From Epiperipatus broadwayi (taxonomy: Eukaryota; Onychophora; Udeonychophora; Euonychophora; Peripatidae), in the NCBI GenBank assembly GCA_028023455.1, contig JAQFVV010000017.1, forward strand, positions 5,420,098-5,484,097: 64,000 nt of DNA, written 5' to 3'. Position numbers and translations under genes: made by a program. The notes below the pieces were generated by a model. The model saw only the letters and a list, made by a program, of their open reading frames with translations, ran no database searches and had not been told where the DNA came from. Position 1 is the stretch's first letter; each line of letters begins with the position of its first letter. This document shows positions 1 to 11,242 of the stretch, piece after piece.

Positions 1-1336
1 AGATAACATCCATTCACACCAGATTAATAATAGAATGTATCCTGATATTACTTATGTATGTTTAAAAAGAAATTATGTTAATTGTCAGGTAAGATTCAAT
101 TTGGAATATAATAAAACTTACTTCCAAATTGAAATAATTTAAAAATTATTACCTTAGTCAGCCATCATTTCCATCAGAGTATATATCAAAAGATCAACAT
201 CTAAATTTTATCAAATAAATAAAAAAAATGAAATGTTCAACTTATCAGTTCTCCACTTTAATATACGAAGTAATTTTTCTAAGTAAATATAATTATTCAC
301 AAAGGAAATAAAGTTTAAGGGTTATTAAAATACACAATGAAGTAATCCAAGACGAGAAAGAATAACAGTTTTATATCCCTCCTTAGACAAAATAAAATGA
401 CGATGAATGTTGAAACATAAAGTTCATTGATCATCCTTCGAAGAGGCAATCGAGATATTCATTCTTTAAATATTTGCATAGTAAAATATTTAACATCTTC
501 TTCAATATAATACTCCAATATTAAGGCAGTTTTTTAAATGAGAATTACGACGATTATATTTTAGGCATTGATTAAGTAGGAATAAATTTACATGTTCAGG
601 TTTAAAACATCAGCAGAAATCCCTGGCATAAATTATCTAGCCACAGAACATCTTTATAAATTTTTGTCTTCTTAAATATATATTTTGTAAATTCATTTTG
701 AAGACGTTGATAACTTTTATAACCTTGTTAATTACAATGATTATTTTTTTATAATTCTTTATAATATTCAAAGGCAGTAAATTAATTACTTGAAGCAGGT
801 TTTAAAATATTGAATTTTCTTTTTTTTAATTTTTCTTAAATGTGTTCTAAATTTGACCACATTTAAATTTACAGACGTAGTTCTTGCCTTGATAACTAAA
901 TAGAAGATTATTGTTATAACAATATTAGTTCGTTTTTATACTGGATTAATTTCTGCAAGCATATCACATAATCACGCTCACGCTCTCTATTGTTTAACAT
1001 ATACAGGTTGTAATGAACTCCAAACGTTTATTTCCTTTGTTTTTACTGATAAAAATGCAATGTTGACTTAAGGCTTTGTCAAATGTCAAGTTCTAGTTAA
1101 TAAAAAAAATACTATTAGTTAGAAATATTTATTTATGCATGTGTATAAACAAATTAGAATTATTCATTTTTAGAATTATTCTTTTAATACTAACTAGTTT
1201 ATATATATATATAGCTGATACATGAAAAGCTTAAGATAGGTGTAAGTTATTTATATCTGTTGATTCGATATAGGCACAGTTAAATTCACAAAGAAACACA
1301 AATTGTTTTAGGTGAGGCTCATATGGTACTCTCACA
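1..1336 (-). repeat. 3' LTR of the minus-strand element (incomplete)
   Basis: Matches 7235-9265 over its full length apart from scattered substitutions, a few short indels and the 717-bp duplication found only in the other copy. The minus-strand start TGTGAGAG is at 1336. The true LTR end lies at or before base 1, so the full length is unknown. Confidence 0.85.
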
Positions 1337-1339
1337 TTA

Positions 1340-1351
1340 CCCCCTTCCCTT
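1340..1351 (-). promoter_or_regulatory. Polypurine tract for plus-strand priming
   Basis: On the minus strand this is a 12-base purine run, AAGGGAAGGGGG, separated by TAA from the TG start of the LTR. That is where the primer for second-strand DNA synthesis sits in LTR retroelements. It fixes the element's orientation and the LTR boundary. Confidence 0.7.
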
Positions 1352-2057
1352 AAAAAGTTCAAATTTTATATTTACCATTAAAATTTGGACACTTAATGTG
1401 TGTCAATGTATGCATTAAATATAAAGTTGTGGAGCCTGTTTTTCTTTCTTGCTTTTATTAACCCTTATTATTTACTTTATTTTCTAACCCTTTTCTTTTT
1501 CTCTATACAAAACACCATTCACTTTAACTAGAAGGACAAGGAGGTTCATATATATAGGTTTCTTTCTTTTTCTCCCCTTTTTATTTTATTTTCCTTTGAT
1601 GGATTTATTGTCACGTGCCTCTTTTATAGATGACATATATATTTGTTTGTTAGTCTCCATCCTGCTTTTCTTTAAGACTCATGGACTTTTTTGAGAACTA
1701 TCCAAAACCTAAGAACATCCATCATTCAGCATGGATTAACTCTTAAAACGGTTTTAGTTTTCAGGTATCCTAAGAATTAATTTTAATTGCTTAACATACC
1801 CTCATCAAAGAAAATTAATGTCTTTTTTGACTTATACACATCCTTATACATATATACCTATATACTTTTTAAATGAAAACTTTTTCTCTCCTTATCTATT
1901 CCAAGTGATCTTTTCTTTCAATATTTTACTCTATATATAAGTAGAATGTGGGAAAATACTATTAATTCGTTTGACCAAAGTAGGGTTTTAAAGCTCTAGC
2001 ATTGTAAGTGCCTTTAATGTCTCCCTTTATATTTATCCAGAATGCATTGGGACCTGT

Positions 2058-2294
2058 TTACTTTATGATAGTATAAAGTCCTTCATATTGATGGTAAAAC
2101 CTTTGATATTTGCTCTCTTGGTGTTTACTCATATGAGGTGTTTTTATAAAAACTTGATCCCCAATTTTGAATTTGTGTGAAGTCGTCTTCACATTTTTAT
2201 TTCTTTGACTGGCCTTTTTTTTAACAAGTTGTTTATAAGCTTTTACTCTATCTTTTCTTGTATCTATATATATATATCCACAAAGCGCATGCAC
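2058..2294 (-). pseudogene. Integrase C-terminal fragment of LTR retroelement Pol
   Basis: The 78-residue reading frame contains FKIGDQVFIKTP followed about 20 residues later by YEGLYTI. This is the pattern of the C-terminal domain of Ty3/gypsy-type integrases (a '.VGD.V.lk...' strand, a basic linker, then 'y.GPy.I'). In the element's orientation it sits near the 3' LTR, where integrase ends. Protease, reverse transcriptase and the integrase DDE core are not readable upstream, so most of pol has been deleted or eroded. The ATG used is arbitrary; this is the remnant of a longer polyprotein. Confidence 0.6.
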
Positions 2295-2814
2295 ATTGGC
2301 TTAATGCTGATTGTTATTACAATTTAACAACATCACGCTATATAAAATAAATCTCTTATTTATATATATCCATATTAAAATATATAACAATGGACTTACA
2401 TTTTATAAGTGGTGTCAACATCAGATTGCATTATCATGATGCCCAATTAATCCACCATTATTATTCATTTAATTAACCGAAACTTGTGCTCTAATAAACC
2501 TGTAAGTATTTTTTTTTATTTATACTTTGGTTAACTTGATGCATTTCATAATTATTAATATCAACTTCAATTATTTATATACATATACACAATTATTCTC
2601 CTAAAAGAATAGCCTAATGGATTCTATCATTACTGAAAGTCCATTGTCACATCCCACAGTCGTAATCCATGAAGTCCTTCCTTATATATGTGCTTTACTT
2701 TTTAAGCACATCCATTAACATGTTCAATGAATGTGAAGGAACCTTCATAAGTATTACACAATCTATGGAATTGTGAACCTTTCTGTCTCTTAGATAGTAT
2801 TATAAATATTTTTA

Positions 2815-3240
2815 TTATTGTCTGAAGACTTTTATAATTTGTTTATTTTCAGGATTATGATGATGCTGCATACACCATAATTTACACTTAAGACAATTAA
2901 ATCTATTACCTTCATTCATATCTTCTATATCAAACCTTCTATTAAGACAACCTTCTTTTCCATTAAATATTATCATTGATAATGATATTATCAGATGGTT
3001 GTCATACAATTCATCAACATCTCGTTGATGAAATTTTTTACATTTGTTCTGGGAGTAAAAACAAATATGATGGGATGACTCAAAATACATTTCACTGTTG
3101 TATTCATCTATTATATCTTTAGATAGTGGAGTCATCTCAAGTTTCATGAGTTCATGACTTAACTTGTGATTAATACAAAAAATCCGAAGTCTTAATTTAT
3201 CTTGACATTCAGTATTATCATTCGAATGGGCTTTTCTCAA
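2815..3240 (-). CDS. Unrecognised ORF directly after the gag-like ORF
   Basis: 141 codons open, overlapping the stop of the preceding gag-like ORF by four bases (TTGA) in a different frame. That geometry would suit a frameshifted or reinitiated second ORF of the retroelement. The protein is rich in Cys and His near its C-terminus (CLKCKLWCMQHHH), reminiscent of a zinc-binding knuckle, but the spacing does not match the standard CCHC motif. I do not recognise the family. No ATG lies at the start, so if it is translated it is more likely as a fusion or by a rare start. It could equally be a chance open stretch in an old element. Confidence 0.35.
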   Translation of the reverse strand: MRKAHSNDNTECQDKLRLRIFCINHKLSHELMKLEMTPLSKDIIDEYNSEMYFESSHHICFYSQNKCKKFHQRDVDELYDNHLIISLSMIIFNGKEGCLNRRFDIEDMNEGNRFNCLKCKLWCMQHHHNPENKQIIKVFRQ

Positions 3241-4109
3241 TTCCTGAGATTCGAATTTAATTTATATTTCATATGATCCATATCCTCTTCTTTTTCTAAG
3301 ATTTTTGGATCAGATTCAAGCACTTTAGTAATGCTGCAATGATCTTCTACTTCATTGCTCTGCTGTATGATAAAATGATAGTCATGACAGTTTTCTTCTG
3401 AAACATTCATTTGAACTAAGAGTGATTTGTTCTGTATGCTATCATTATATTCGCAGATCTCATGCTCAGGGTAAGTTTTGGATTCTTGGCATTTTATTGC
3501 CATTGATATTGTTGATGCCTTTGTGTCATGAAGTCTTTCTACTTCATTGGCAGTTTGTTTCTTTTCAACAACAACTTTGATTTCTACTTGCATCTTTTCC
3601 TTAACATCATCAATATCTTTCTTTAACTCTTCTTTTATAGAAATTATTTCTTCTTTTAATTTCCCTTCCAGATTATCCATATCAACTTTAGTTACCATAA
3701 TATCATTCATTCTAGCCATTTCTCCCTTCATATCAGCATTCATTTTATTTATATCAGCATTTATATTATTCATATCAGCTTTTATATTATTTATATCAGC
3801 TTTGGTTGCCATATTAGCTTTCATATCCATTATCATTCGGACCAATTGAGCCATATAATTATCACTTCCTTGAGGTTGTACTATTATAGCTTCAGTTACC
3901 TTTTGTGCTTGGGGTAATATTTGATCTGTCATGTGAACTTGTGAAGGATGTTCAACTTCTTCCACAGACCCCTCAGACATTAGGACTTGTAAAGACCCTT
4001 GTTCATCACTAATTGAAGTAATTTCTATTTCACTATCTTTATTACTTAAAGATTCTTCGAAACTCTTTACTTCCATTATTATTAGCTTTTTCCCACTTCT
4101 AGTTATCAT
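3237..4109 (-). CDS. Gag-like coiled-coil protein of the LTR element
   Basis: From the ATG at 4109 the frame runs about 290 codons. The N-terminus MITRSGKK resembles the MITRS start common in Ty3/gypsy Gag proteins. Residues around 95-135 contain consecutive seven-residue units (ADINNIK, ADMNNIN, ADINKMN, ADMKGEM), and the following 60 residues stay rich in Lys/Glu with hydrophobic residues in heptad positions, so a long coiled coil is expected. No capsid domain or zinc knuckle is recognisable in this frame. It is the first large ORF after the 5' LTR, the position of gag. A Lys/Glu-rich coiled-coil protein of other origin cannot be excluded. Confidence 0.55.
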   Translation of the reverse strand: MITRSGKKLIIMEVKSFEESLSNKDSEIEITSISDEQGSLQVLMSEGSVEEVEHPSQVHMTDQILPQAQKVTEAIIVQPQGSDNYMAQLVRMIMDMKANMATKADINNIKADMNNINADINKMNADMKGEMARMNDIMVTKVDMDNLEGKLKEEIISIKEELKKDIDDVKEKMQVEIKVVVEKKQTANEVERLHDTKASTISMAIKCQESKTYPEHEICEYNDSIQNKSLLVQMNVSEENCHDYHFIIQQSNEVEDHCSITKVLESDPKILEKEEDMDHMKYKLNSNLRN

Positions 4110-4115
4110 TAACAA

Positions 4116-4890
4116 AAAAAAAAAATTAAAGTTATATATAAATATAAGTTACTTTCCATTCAAAGTAATAATTTAATATATGCCATAAGATTCCATGCTG
4201 TGCCTATGCCCTTACATGTAATTCCATTTTTCCTACTTTTATAAGATGTTATTATAATATATATTTTAATGCTCAAATTATAACTGTATTTATTTATTTT
4301 AAAGCGACTGATTTATCTGTTTATTAGGTTTATTTTATTGTAAGGTCTCTATTATTTATTATTCAGTGTTTTTACCAATTCACAACATACTCATATAATT
4401 TTTTTTTTTCTAAACTATGGATTTAACTAATGGAAAACTACTGTTTCATGCCTTAAGTTGGGCACCATGTATAACGGGACGATCCTTTTCAGGACTCGAG
4501 GAAGTCACATCTAACTATAGTCAGACTTTGAGTCTTCTTATTGTAACGGGATATATATATGCGTTACATTCGAATTTTAATAGTAATTTTTTTTATCTAA
4601 TACAGAATTAAAAACAAACTGTCAAAATGCACAAATAACGAATTATTAATTATTAATATGTTAGATTGATTTAAACATTAAAATAAGCTTTAAAAAAATA
4701 AATAAGTTATAGAATCGAAGCAAAGATTCTAATCTTTAAATAAAATATATAATAAAAACCTTTTTAATAATAGCGAAGATTTTTTTAATTATAAAAAAAA
4801 TTACAAACAGATCTTTAAGGCAAAATCACAATTAAAAAAATGATTACGAAATAGATAAGAGTTCCCGCCCAGAGATAGAGACACAGACCT
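4116..4890 (-). other. LTR-element interior without readable coding
   Basis: AT-rich with poly-A/T runs. A more balanced patch at about 4430-4560 carries an open but unrecognised frame on the plus strand. I see no retroviral domain here. Confidence 0.4.
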
Positions 4891-5064
4891 CAGGGGGAAA
4901 ATGTACTTAGCCATAAACCCAAAATCTACTTGGCCACAAACTGAATTAACCAATAAAATATAAATAATGAAATATGTTTGATGAATCCGTGCATTCCAGA
5001 GAAAAGGTGCCCAATGACTATAAAAGGAAAATCCCAAACAATAATTGTTTAGTTAGTTGGAGAA

Positions 5065-5343
5065 TCAGAAAATTAAAGTTTTGAATTCATCTGTAAAAAT
5101 AATTTTAAAAGTTATCGCCGTCTCAAAAAAAAAAATGTAATTAGCTTCATTGGGCTTCCTTCGGTGTGGCCGGCTGAAGGCAGCTTTCTTCTCCACGGAT
5201 CCCAGGATCAAACCACTGGTACCGTCTTCAGAAAACATTGTAAATGCATCGTCATAAATCGTCATTGCCCACAAGAAATGGATCTTGTATAAATTTGGAT
5301 CTTCCTCGTGAAGGAACAAGCACGAACAAAGGAAACTATACAT
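5065..5343 (-). pseudogene. Coding-like CpG-containing segment, possibly captured host sequence
   Basis: A 92-codon open frame starts at 5343. Its first 65 codons differ sharply from the surrounding AT-rich DNA, with mixed third positions, several CpGs and well-balanced residues such as LYKIHFLWAMTIYDDAFTMF and SRPHRRKPNEAN. It ends in a poly-Phe stretch from an A/T run. It resembles a conserved protein fragment rather than chance sequence, but I do not recognise the family. Lying inside an LTR element between gag and the 5' LTR, it could be a captured host cDNA piece or the remains of an extra retroelement ORF. No introns are visible. Confidence 0.35.
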
Positions 5344-7234
5344 TTATAAATGAAATATAAACTGTTAATTTTAAAATCTTCAAACTTTATCAGTCTTTAA
5401 ATGAATAATAGACTTTCTCTCTCAAGCAAACCTGAACTTTATTTCTATAAACTCTTACTTAAAGTCTTAAACATAATCTCTTTAAAAAAAAATGTATTGT
5501 ATTTTTTTTATATTTTTATTCATGCTTAATTAGTACCTGTTTGTAATAGGGTAGGGGTTTGCGATTGCAAACTTAAATTTAAAAATAGAAACACCTCGTT
5601 ATTTGTGCATTATTAAATTTTAAAAATAGGTTAAAATAGTATTTCTGGAAAGAAAATAAGTTAAATATAATGCTCATTTTAAAATGATTTTAAAACTATA
5701 AACTAAATATTTTTTGTTTTGAATTACATTAATAAAATGATTTAAATGTTAGTTGAGTATAGATGGCTGCTAGATTAGTTTAAATATGTTACTTTTAAAG
5801 AGGGTTTTGATTTCGGACTATTTGTTTCGTAGTTGTGTCAATGCTAGTGGAGAGATATATGGACATTTATATCAATGTAATGTGAAGTATGTTAGCACTT
5901 AGGGCAACGAGTCCAATTGAATGCATAACCCCAAAGAGGTAGTCATATCATTGAAAATGGACGCAGACGTATTTCCTGCGCCATTGACCCATTCCAGCTC
6001 TATGGATTTTGGATGATAAGCCGGCAAGATAAGACCGCTCTCCCATCCATATGTAGCATTTCTTTTTCAAATTTTATATGCACGTTTCCTTCGCCTGACA
6101 GATGCACATTCCTGCGGGACGAAGGCCATTTCTTCTCCAATAATATCACGCTGTTCAGATGCACATTCCTGGCGGCATGATTCGATGCTAACTTGTTCAT
6201 ATTGCATTGGTTGCTGATATATATCTGGAAGTGAGCATTGGTGTGGCTGTGGATTTTTAAGCCTGGAATCAAATGTTTGAAAGTCTTTTAGGTGCGTGGT
6301 CTGGGTAGCTCATCTATACTCAACACTTCTAAAATTTAAAATAAAAACAAATAAAATAATAATGGAACAGAAGAAAACATAAATTTCTTCTTGTGTTATA
6401 AAAATTAATTTTTTTAAAGTTTGTATGTTATTAATTATATACGCAAATAAAATTTTTGTGTGTTATTAATACTGACAGTGATTGCCTTTATTATTAAAAA
6501 TATATTTTACTAAATATATAAGTTTCTGTGTCTACTTGAGCTAGTGACTAGGGCTGATGGCCATGATCTTAACAGCACGTATCTGTCGACTTTATAAATT
6601 TTCTAGGTTCAAAGTAGCCTAGTGGTGCTCTGTCGGCAGATGCGGTAAGACTGGTTATTTCATCATCATCCCTGACCATTATATTATAGAATGCCATGGA
6701 TGATGTGATTTAAAATATAATCCAATTCACTCCTCTATTAATAACCTTGTTACTCTCGGAATTCGAGCTCAGAGTAGAAATTGCAATCGACTCTCTTTAG
6801 GCATTTCCACAAATATCCCATAGTAATGATAAATTTAGTATAAGCTATATATAACTTTTTTATAAACATTATATCACTAAGTTGATTCAATATATATATG
6901 CGTGAGTATGTATATTTATAATTATTGGTTTTATAAAACGACTAAATAAAATAAACAAATGAGATCTGTTTAATTTTAAAATCAAGTTTAACACATTTTA
7001 ATCCGTAATAAAAAACAAAAATATTATCACATAAAAACATTAAAATTTAGAATTATAATCTGTGCTTATATATATACACTAATAAATTATTTAATATTCA
7101 AAAAAAAATGTAATCATTTACATATATATATATATAATTTAAAATCATGTGTATAATAAATAATACACATGATACATTATAAATCTACCTATTGTGTCAT
7201 TAAAATGATTCAGTGTATGTTATATGCCTATATA
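5344..7234 (-). other. 5' interior of the LTR element, mostly non-coding
   Basis: Mostly AT-rich leader-like sequence. A less AT-rich island at about 5880-6300 contains an open minus frame of 90 codons with two similar pieces sharing GATGCACATTCCTG (about 6101-6114 and 6158-6171), of unknown meaning. A second island at about 6540-6670 holds a tRNA A-box-like string (TAGCCTAGTGG) without a correctly spaced B box. No primer-binding site could be fixed. Confidence 0.4.
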
Positions 7235-9265
7235 AGATAACATCCATTCACACCAGATTAATAATAGAATGTATCCTGATATTACTTATGTATGTTTAAA
7301 AAGAAATTATGTTAATTGTCAGGTAAGATTCAATTTGGAATATAATAAAACTTACTTCCAAATTGAAATAATTTAAAAATTATTACCTTAGTCAGCCGTC
7401 ATTTCCATCAGAGTATATATCAAAATATCAACATCTAAATTTTATCAAATAAATAAAAAAAATAAAATGTTCAACTTATCAGTTCTCCACTTTAATATAC
7501 GAAGTAATTTTTTCTAAGTAAATATAATTATTCACAAAGGAAATAAAGTTTAAGGGTTATTAAAATACACAATGAAGTAATCCAAGACGAGAAAGAATAA
7601 CGGTTTTATATCCCTCCTTAGACGAAATAAAATGACGATGAATGTTGAAACATAAAGTTCATTGATCATCCTTCGAAGAGGCGATCCAGATATTCATTCT
7701 TTAAATATTTGCATAGTAAAATATTTAACATCTTCTTCAATATAATACTCCAATATTAAGGCAGTTTTTTAAATGAGAATTACGATTATATTTTAGGCAT
7801 TGATTAAGTAGGAATAAATTTACATGTTCGGGTTTAAAACATCAGCAGAAATCCCTGGCATAAATTATCTAGCCACAGAACATCTTTATAAATTTTTGTC
7901 TTCTTAAATATATATTTTGTAAACTCATTTCGAAGACGTTGATAACTTTTATAACCTTGTTAATTACAATGATTATTTTTTTATAGTTCTTTATAATATT
8001 CAAAGGCAGTAAATTAATTACTTGAAGCAGGTTTTAAAGTATTGAATCTTTTTTTTTTTAATTTTTCTTAAATGTGTTCTAAATTTGAACACATTTAAAT
8101 TTACAGACGTAGTTCTTGCCTTGATAACTAAATAGAAGATTATTGTTATAACAATATTAGTTCATTTTTATACTGGATTAATTTCTGCAAGCATATCACA
8201 TAATCACGCTCACACTCTCTATTGTTTAACATATACAGGTTGTAATGAACCCCAAACGTTTATTTCCTTTGTTTCAACTGATAAAAATGCAATGTTGACT
8301 TAAGGCTTTGTCAAATGTCAAGTTCTAGTTAATAAAAAAAATACTATTAGTTAGAAATATGTTGAAACATAAAGTTCATTGATCATCCTTCGAAGAGGCG
8401 ATCCAGATATTCATTCTTTAAATATTTGCATAGTAAAATATTTAACATCTTCTTCAATATAATACTCCAATATTAAGGCAGTTTTTTAAATGAGAATTAC
8501 GATTATATTTTAGGCATTGATTAAGTAGGAATAAATTTACATGTTCGGATTTAAAACATCAGCAGAAATCCCTGGCATAAATTATCTAGCCACAGAACAT
8601 CTTTATAAATTTTTGTCTTCTTAAATATATATTTTGTAAACTCATTTCGAAGACGTTGATAACTTTTATAACCTTGTTAATTACAATGATTATTTTTTTA
8701 TAGTTCTTTATAATATTCAAAGGCAGTAAATTAATTACTTGAAACAGGTTTTAAAGTATTGAATCTTTTTTTTTTTAATTTTTCTTAAATGTGTTCTAAA
8801 TTCGAACACATTTAAATTTACAGACATAGTTCTTGCCTTGATAACTAAATAGAAGATTATTGTTATAACAATATTAGTTCATTTTTATACTGGATTAATT
8901 TCTGCAAGCATATCACATAATCACGCTCACGCTCTCTATTGTTTAACATATACAATTTGTAATGAACCCCAAACGTTTATTTCCTTTGTTTCAACTGATA
9001 AAAATGCAATGTTGACTTAAGGCTTTGTCAAATGTCAAGTTCTAGTTAATAAAAAAAATACTATTAGTTAGAAATATGTCTTTATGCGTGTGTATAAACA
9101 AATTAGAATTATTCTTTTAATACTAACTAGATTATGTATATAGCTGATACATGAAAAGCTTAAGATAGGTGTAAGTTATTTATATCTGTTGATTCGATAT
9201 AGGCACAGTTAAATTCACAAAGAAACACAAATTGTTTTAGGTGAGGCTCATATGGTACTCTCACA
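7235..9265 (-). repeat. 5' LTR of the minus-strand element, with internal duplication
   Basis: Same sequence as 1-1336 but about 700 bp longer because an internal segment is repeated in tandem. It ends at 9265 against a (TA)n run with the LTR start TGTGAGAG on the minus strand. Removing the duplication gives about 1314 bp, close to the other copy; a small deletion near 9110-9140 explains much of the remainder. Confidence 0.85.
7642..9075. repeat. 717-bp tandem duplication inside the 5' LTR
   Basis: The segment beginning ATGTTGAAACATAAAG at 7642 starts again at 8359, so the period is 717 bp. The two units differ at only a handful of positions (for example near 8552, 8744, 8805 and 8826), fewer than separate the two LTRs. 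The duplication therefore happened after the element inserted, or in its immediate source. The junction lies in a GAAATATG string. Confidence 0.85.
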
Positions 9266-9286
9266 GTATATATATATATATATACA
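9266..9286. repeat. (TA)n microsatellite at LTR boundary
   Basis: A GTATATATAT run starts immediately after the LTR end. It may be the pre-insertion target. Confidence 0.8.
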
Positions 9287-9289
9287 TTA

Positions 9290-9440
9290 AGAAAATCAAG
9301 TCATACATCATATGACTTAACAAGCTTATATTACAAATGTAATATAATAAGCATGCTAATAGCTCTAAACAAGCTTTTCCAATAAATGCCGGAAGAGAAA
9401 GCATTTACAAATCTTTACCCAGAATTATCCCTATCCCCAG
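9290..9440 (-). mobile_element. Family C repeat fragment
   Basis: On the minus strand this reads like the 3' flank of the family C repeats at 12.1 kb and 31.3 kb: a shared AAATGCTTTCTCT string, then an AAGCTTGTT block. The hammerhead-like part is missing; the copy stops where the RTE-like tail begins near 9450. Confidence 0.55.
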
Positions 9441-9454
9441 AACAGTTACGAGCT

Positions 9455-9835
9455 GATGATATATCATCATCATCATTGTCAACCATTATCAATTTACTGC
9501 AGGATTAAGGTCTCCAAGTTTAATCCATCTTCTTCAATCTCTACCCTCTCTTCTTCATATCATTCCTGTATTCTTTCTTATTTCATCCATCTATCTCACA
9601 TGTGATTTCTCTTGGAATTCAATTCAAAATTTCAATTGTTCGTCTATTATCATCTCTTCTAGCAATATGTCCAGTCCAACTCCACTTCAGTCTTTTAATT
9701 CTTTCAATGATGTCAATAACAGCTGTTTGTACCTCATCCATATATTGCATTTTCAATCGCTCCTTGTTATTCCAAACATGCTTCTCTCTATGCTTCTTTG
9801 AGTTGTCTGAAGTCTCTGTATATATATGAATATTA
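9455..9835 (-). mobile_element. RTE-like LINE 3' end fragment
   Basis: The minus strand encodes, with interruptions, the typical last segment of RTE-like endonuclease-reverse transcriptases: VIDIIERIKRLKWSWTGHIA, then RRDDNRRTIEILNWIPR, then a tail rich in Trp/Arg/Lys. The element ends in a (GATGAT)n-type repeat (plus-strand TCATCATCATCATT at 9463-9476), the usual RTE 3' end. Stop codons and frameshifts make it a dead, 5'-truncated copy. Related fragments lie at 14.95-15.3 kb and 28.8-29.05 kb. Confidence 0.75.
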
Positions 9836-10379
9836 TAACTCTGTTGAAGACAGCTGATCAGTCAAAATCATACAAAAATATGATTTTAAATTTTATTTGT
9901 TTGCAATGTAAAAAGCAATTTAAAAAGTTATATAAATGATATATATTGCAGATGCTGATTATTAATGAAAATAACTATAAAGTTAAGCAATTTGTAAAGA
10001 AATCAGGTAAGTTAGAGAAACATGCAAGAAAGCAAAGGTACAAATAATTCATGTATAACAAACACTGCTACAGATATGACAAAATATCACCTAGACACTA
10101 AATGTTACCCCAATACGCTGTCACAAGAAGAAATACAGTGCATCAAAAATGAAAAAGTAAATCCATAAAAAAATGAAGAAAAAAGGAACAAAATGGATCA
10201 ACAGCAACATTGGCTACTAACATTAAACATATGTATTATAACAAATAACATTTTACAATGCCATTTTATATCTCTACAAAACTAGAAATATAGAGTCCCA
10301 TCTAACATACAATAATAAATAAACATAAATGTTATTAATGGGAATATAATAATTGTTCATCGTGAATTCAATCTATTAA
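9836..10379. other. AT-rich stretch, nothing recognised
   Basis: No ORF, repeat partner or structural motif noticed. It may be the eroded 5' part of the gypsy remnant that follows. Confidence 0.4.
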
Positions 10380-10399
10380 ATAATAGTGGCAAATTAGTA

Positions 10400-10807
10400 A
10401 TGATTTGTGGTGCATTAAATATCGATGTTGTTTTTAAAAACAAAAAATATCATTTAAAAGTTATCTGTATTGACCATGATAGGAGCATAAAAGGCCAGAT
10501 TTGGCTAAAAAAAATTCCGATCAGGCATTACTATGATATCTCAAATATGAAGTTTTCCAAATCCCACTATTTTTTTAAATTATTATTTTTGACCAAAAAA
10601 TGGATGAAAACAAATAAAAACCTGAAAATAAACAGCCATATCATTTGTGATTTTGTTAATGGTGGACAAAGCATTCAAATTGTTAGAACAAAGAAATTAT
10701 CTCAAAAACAGATCATTTTGATTAAACAATATCCACTTTTTATGAAAAAAGAAAAATGGCAAGCCTCATACTTGCGAGGAATACAAATACAATCAATCTA
10801 TCACTGA
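10400..10807 (+). pseudogene. Open 135-codon part of the gypsy remnant
   Basis: The longest uninterrupted frame of the eroded gypsy copy. The first 50 residues fit the protease-to-RT linker of Ty3/gypsy Pol. The remaining Lys/Ile-rich residues are not recognisable and may be out of the original frame. It has no Asp-Ser/Thr-Gly protease motif, so it cannot be an active protease. Confidence 0.4.
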
Positions 10808-11000
10808 ATTATAAATATATCCATTCACTAACAAGATTGAATGTCAACTCTATGGATGCAGTGAATGTTGAGGTTTAATATTCATAGACTGTAAATCAGC
10901 TTACCAACATCTGAAACTGATATCCAGGTGTGATAAATTATCGGTCACTAATATATACCAAAATTTATTTTTATCTAGATAGAATGTCCTAAAGACTAAA

Positions 11001-11242
11001 TATAAGTGCAATTTATCCACTATTTTGAACACTTTTTAGCAAAAAGCTTTTATTGTACCTATATGCATACACAATCTTACGTTTTGACTATCCTGCAGTC
11101 TTCTTCAGAGCCAAAAATTAAAATAAAGTGGCTCTGAAGAAGACTGTAGGGTAGTTGAAACATAAGATTGTGTAAGCATATAAATAGAATAAAAGCTTTT
11201 TGCTAAAAAGTGTTCAAAGTAGTGAATAAATTGCATTTATAT
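11001..11242. mobile_element. Family A palindrome with two hammerhead-like cores
   Basis: Arms at 11001-11112 and 11130-11242 are inverted copies. Each arm holds a family A core: minus strand at 11081-11111, plus strand at 11133-11162. The plus core has CUGAAGA followed by a weak GACUG/UAGUU hairpin and GAAAC. The minus core has its GAAAC box mutated to CAAAAC. The outer flank (AAGCTTTTTGCTAAAAAGTG) is shared with the copies at 18.0 and 30.1-30.8 kb. The element has inserted into the gypsy remnant. Confidence 0.7.

Larger units (their letters stand above)
1..9265 (-). mobile_element. Degenerate Ty3/gypsy-like LTR retroelement, left end cut by window
   Basis: The first 1336 bases recur at 7235-9265 as a long direct repeat, bracketing a 5.9-kb interior. 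Read on the minus strand, each repeat begins TGTGAGAGTACC (ending at 1336 and 9265), the usual TG start of an LTR, and a polypurine tract lies just before the copy at 1-1336. The interior keeps only a gag-like ORF and an integrase-tail fragment, so the copy cannot move by itself. The two LTRs differ at a scatter of bases (about 2% by eye), so the insertion is not recent. The target duplication cannot be seen because the far end lies outside the window. Assignment to Ty3/gypsy rests on the integrase tail and the MITRS-type gag start and is tentative. Confidence 0.8.

Noticed and set aside
3547-3849. 100-codon open frame on the plus strand
   Set aside because: Antisense shadow of the heptad-repeat region of the gag-like ORF.
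6610-6770. tRNA or SINE promoter (TAGCCTAGTGG A-box match)
   Set aside because: The nearest B-box-like string is about 140 bp away, too far for a tRNA head, and no cloverleaf forms.
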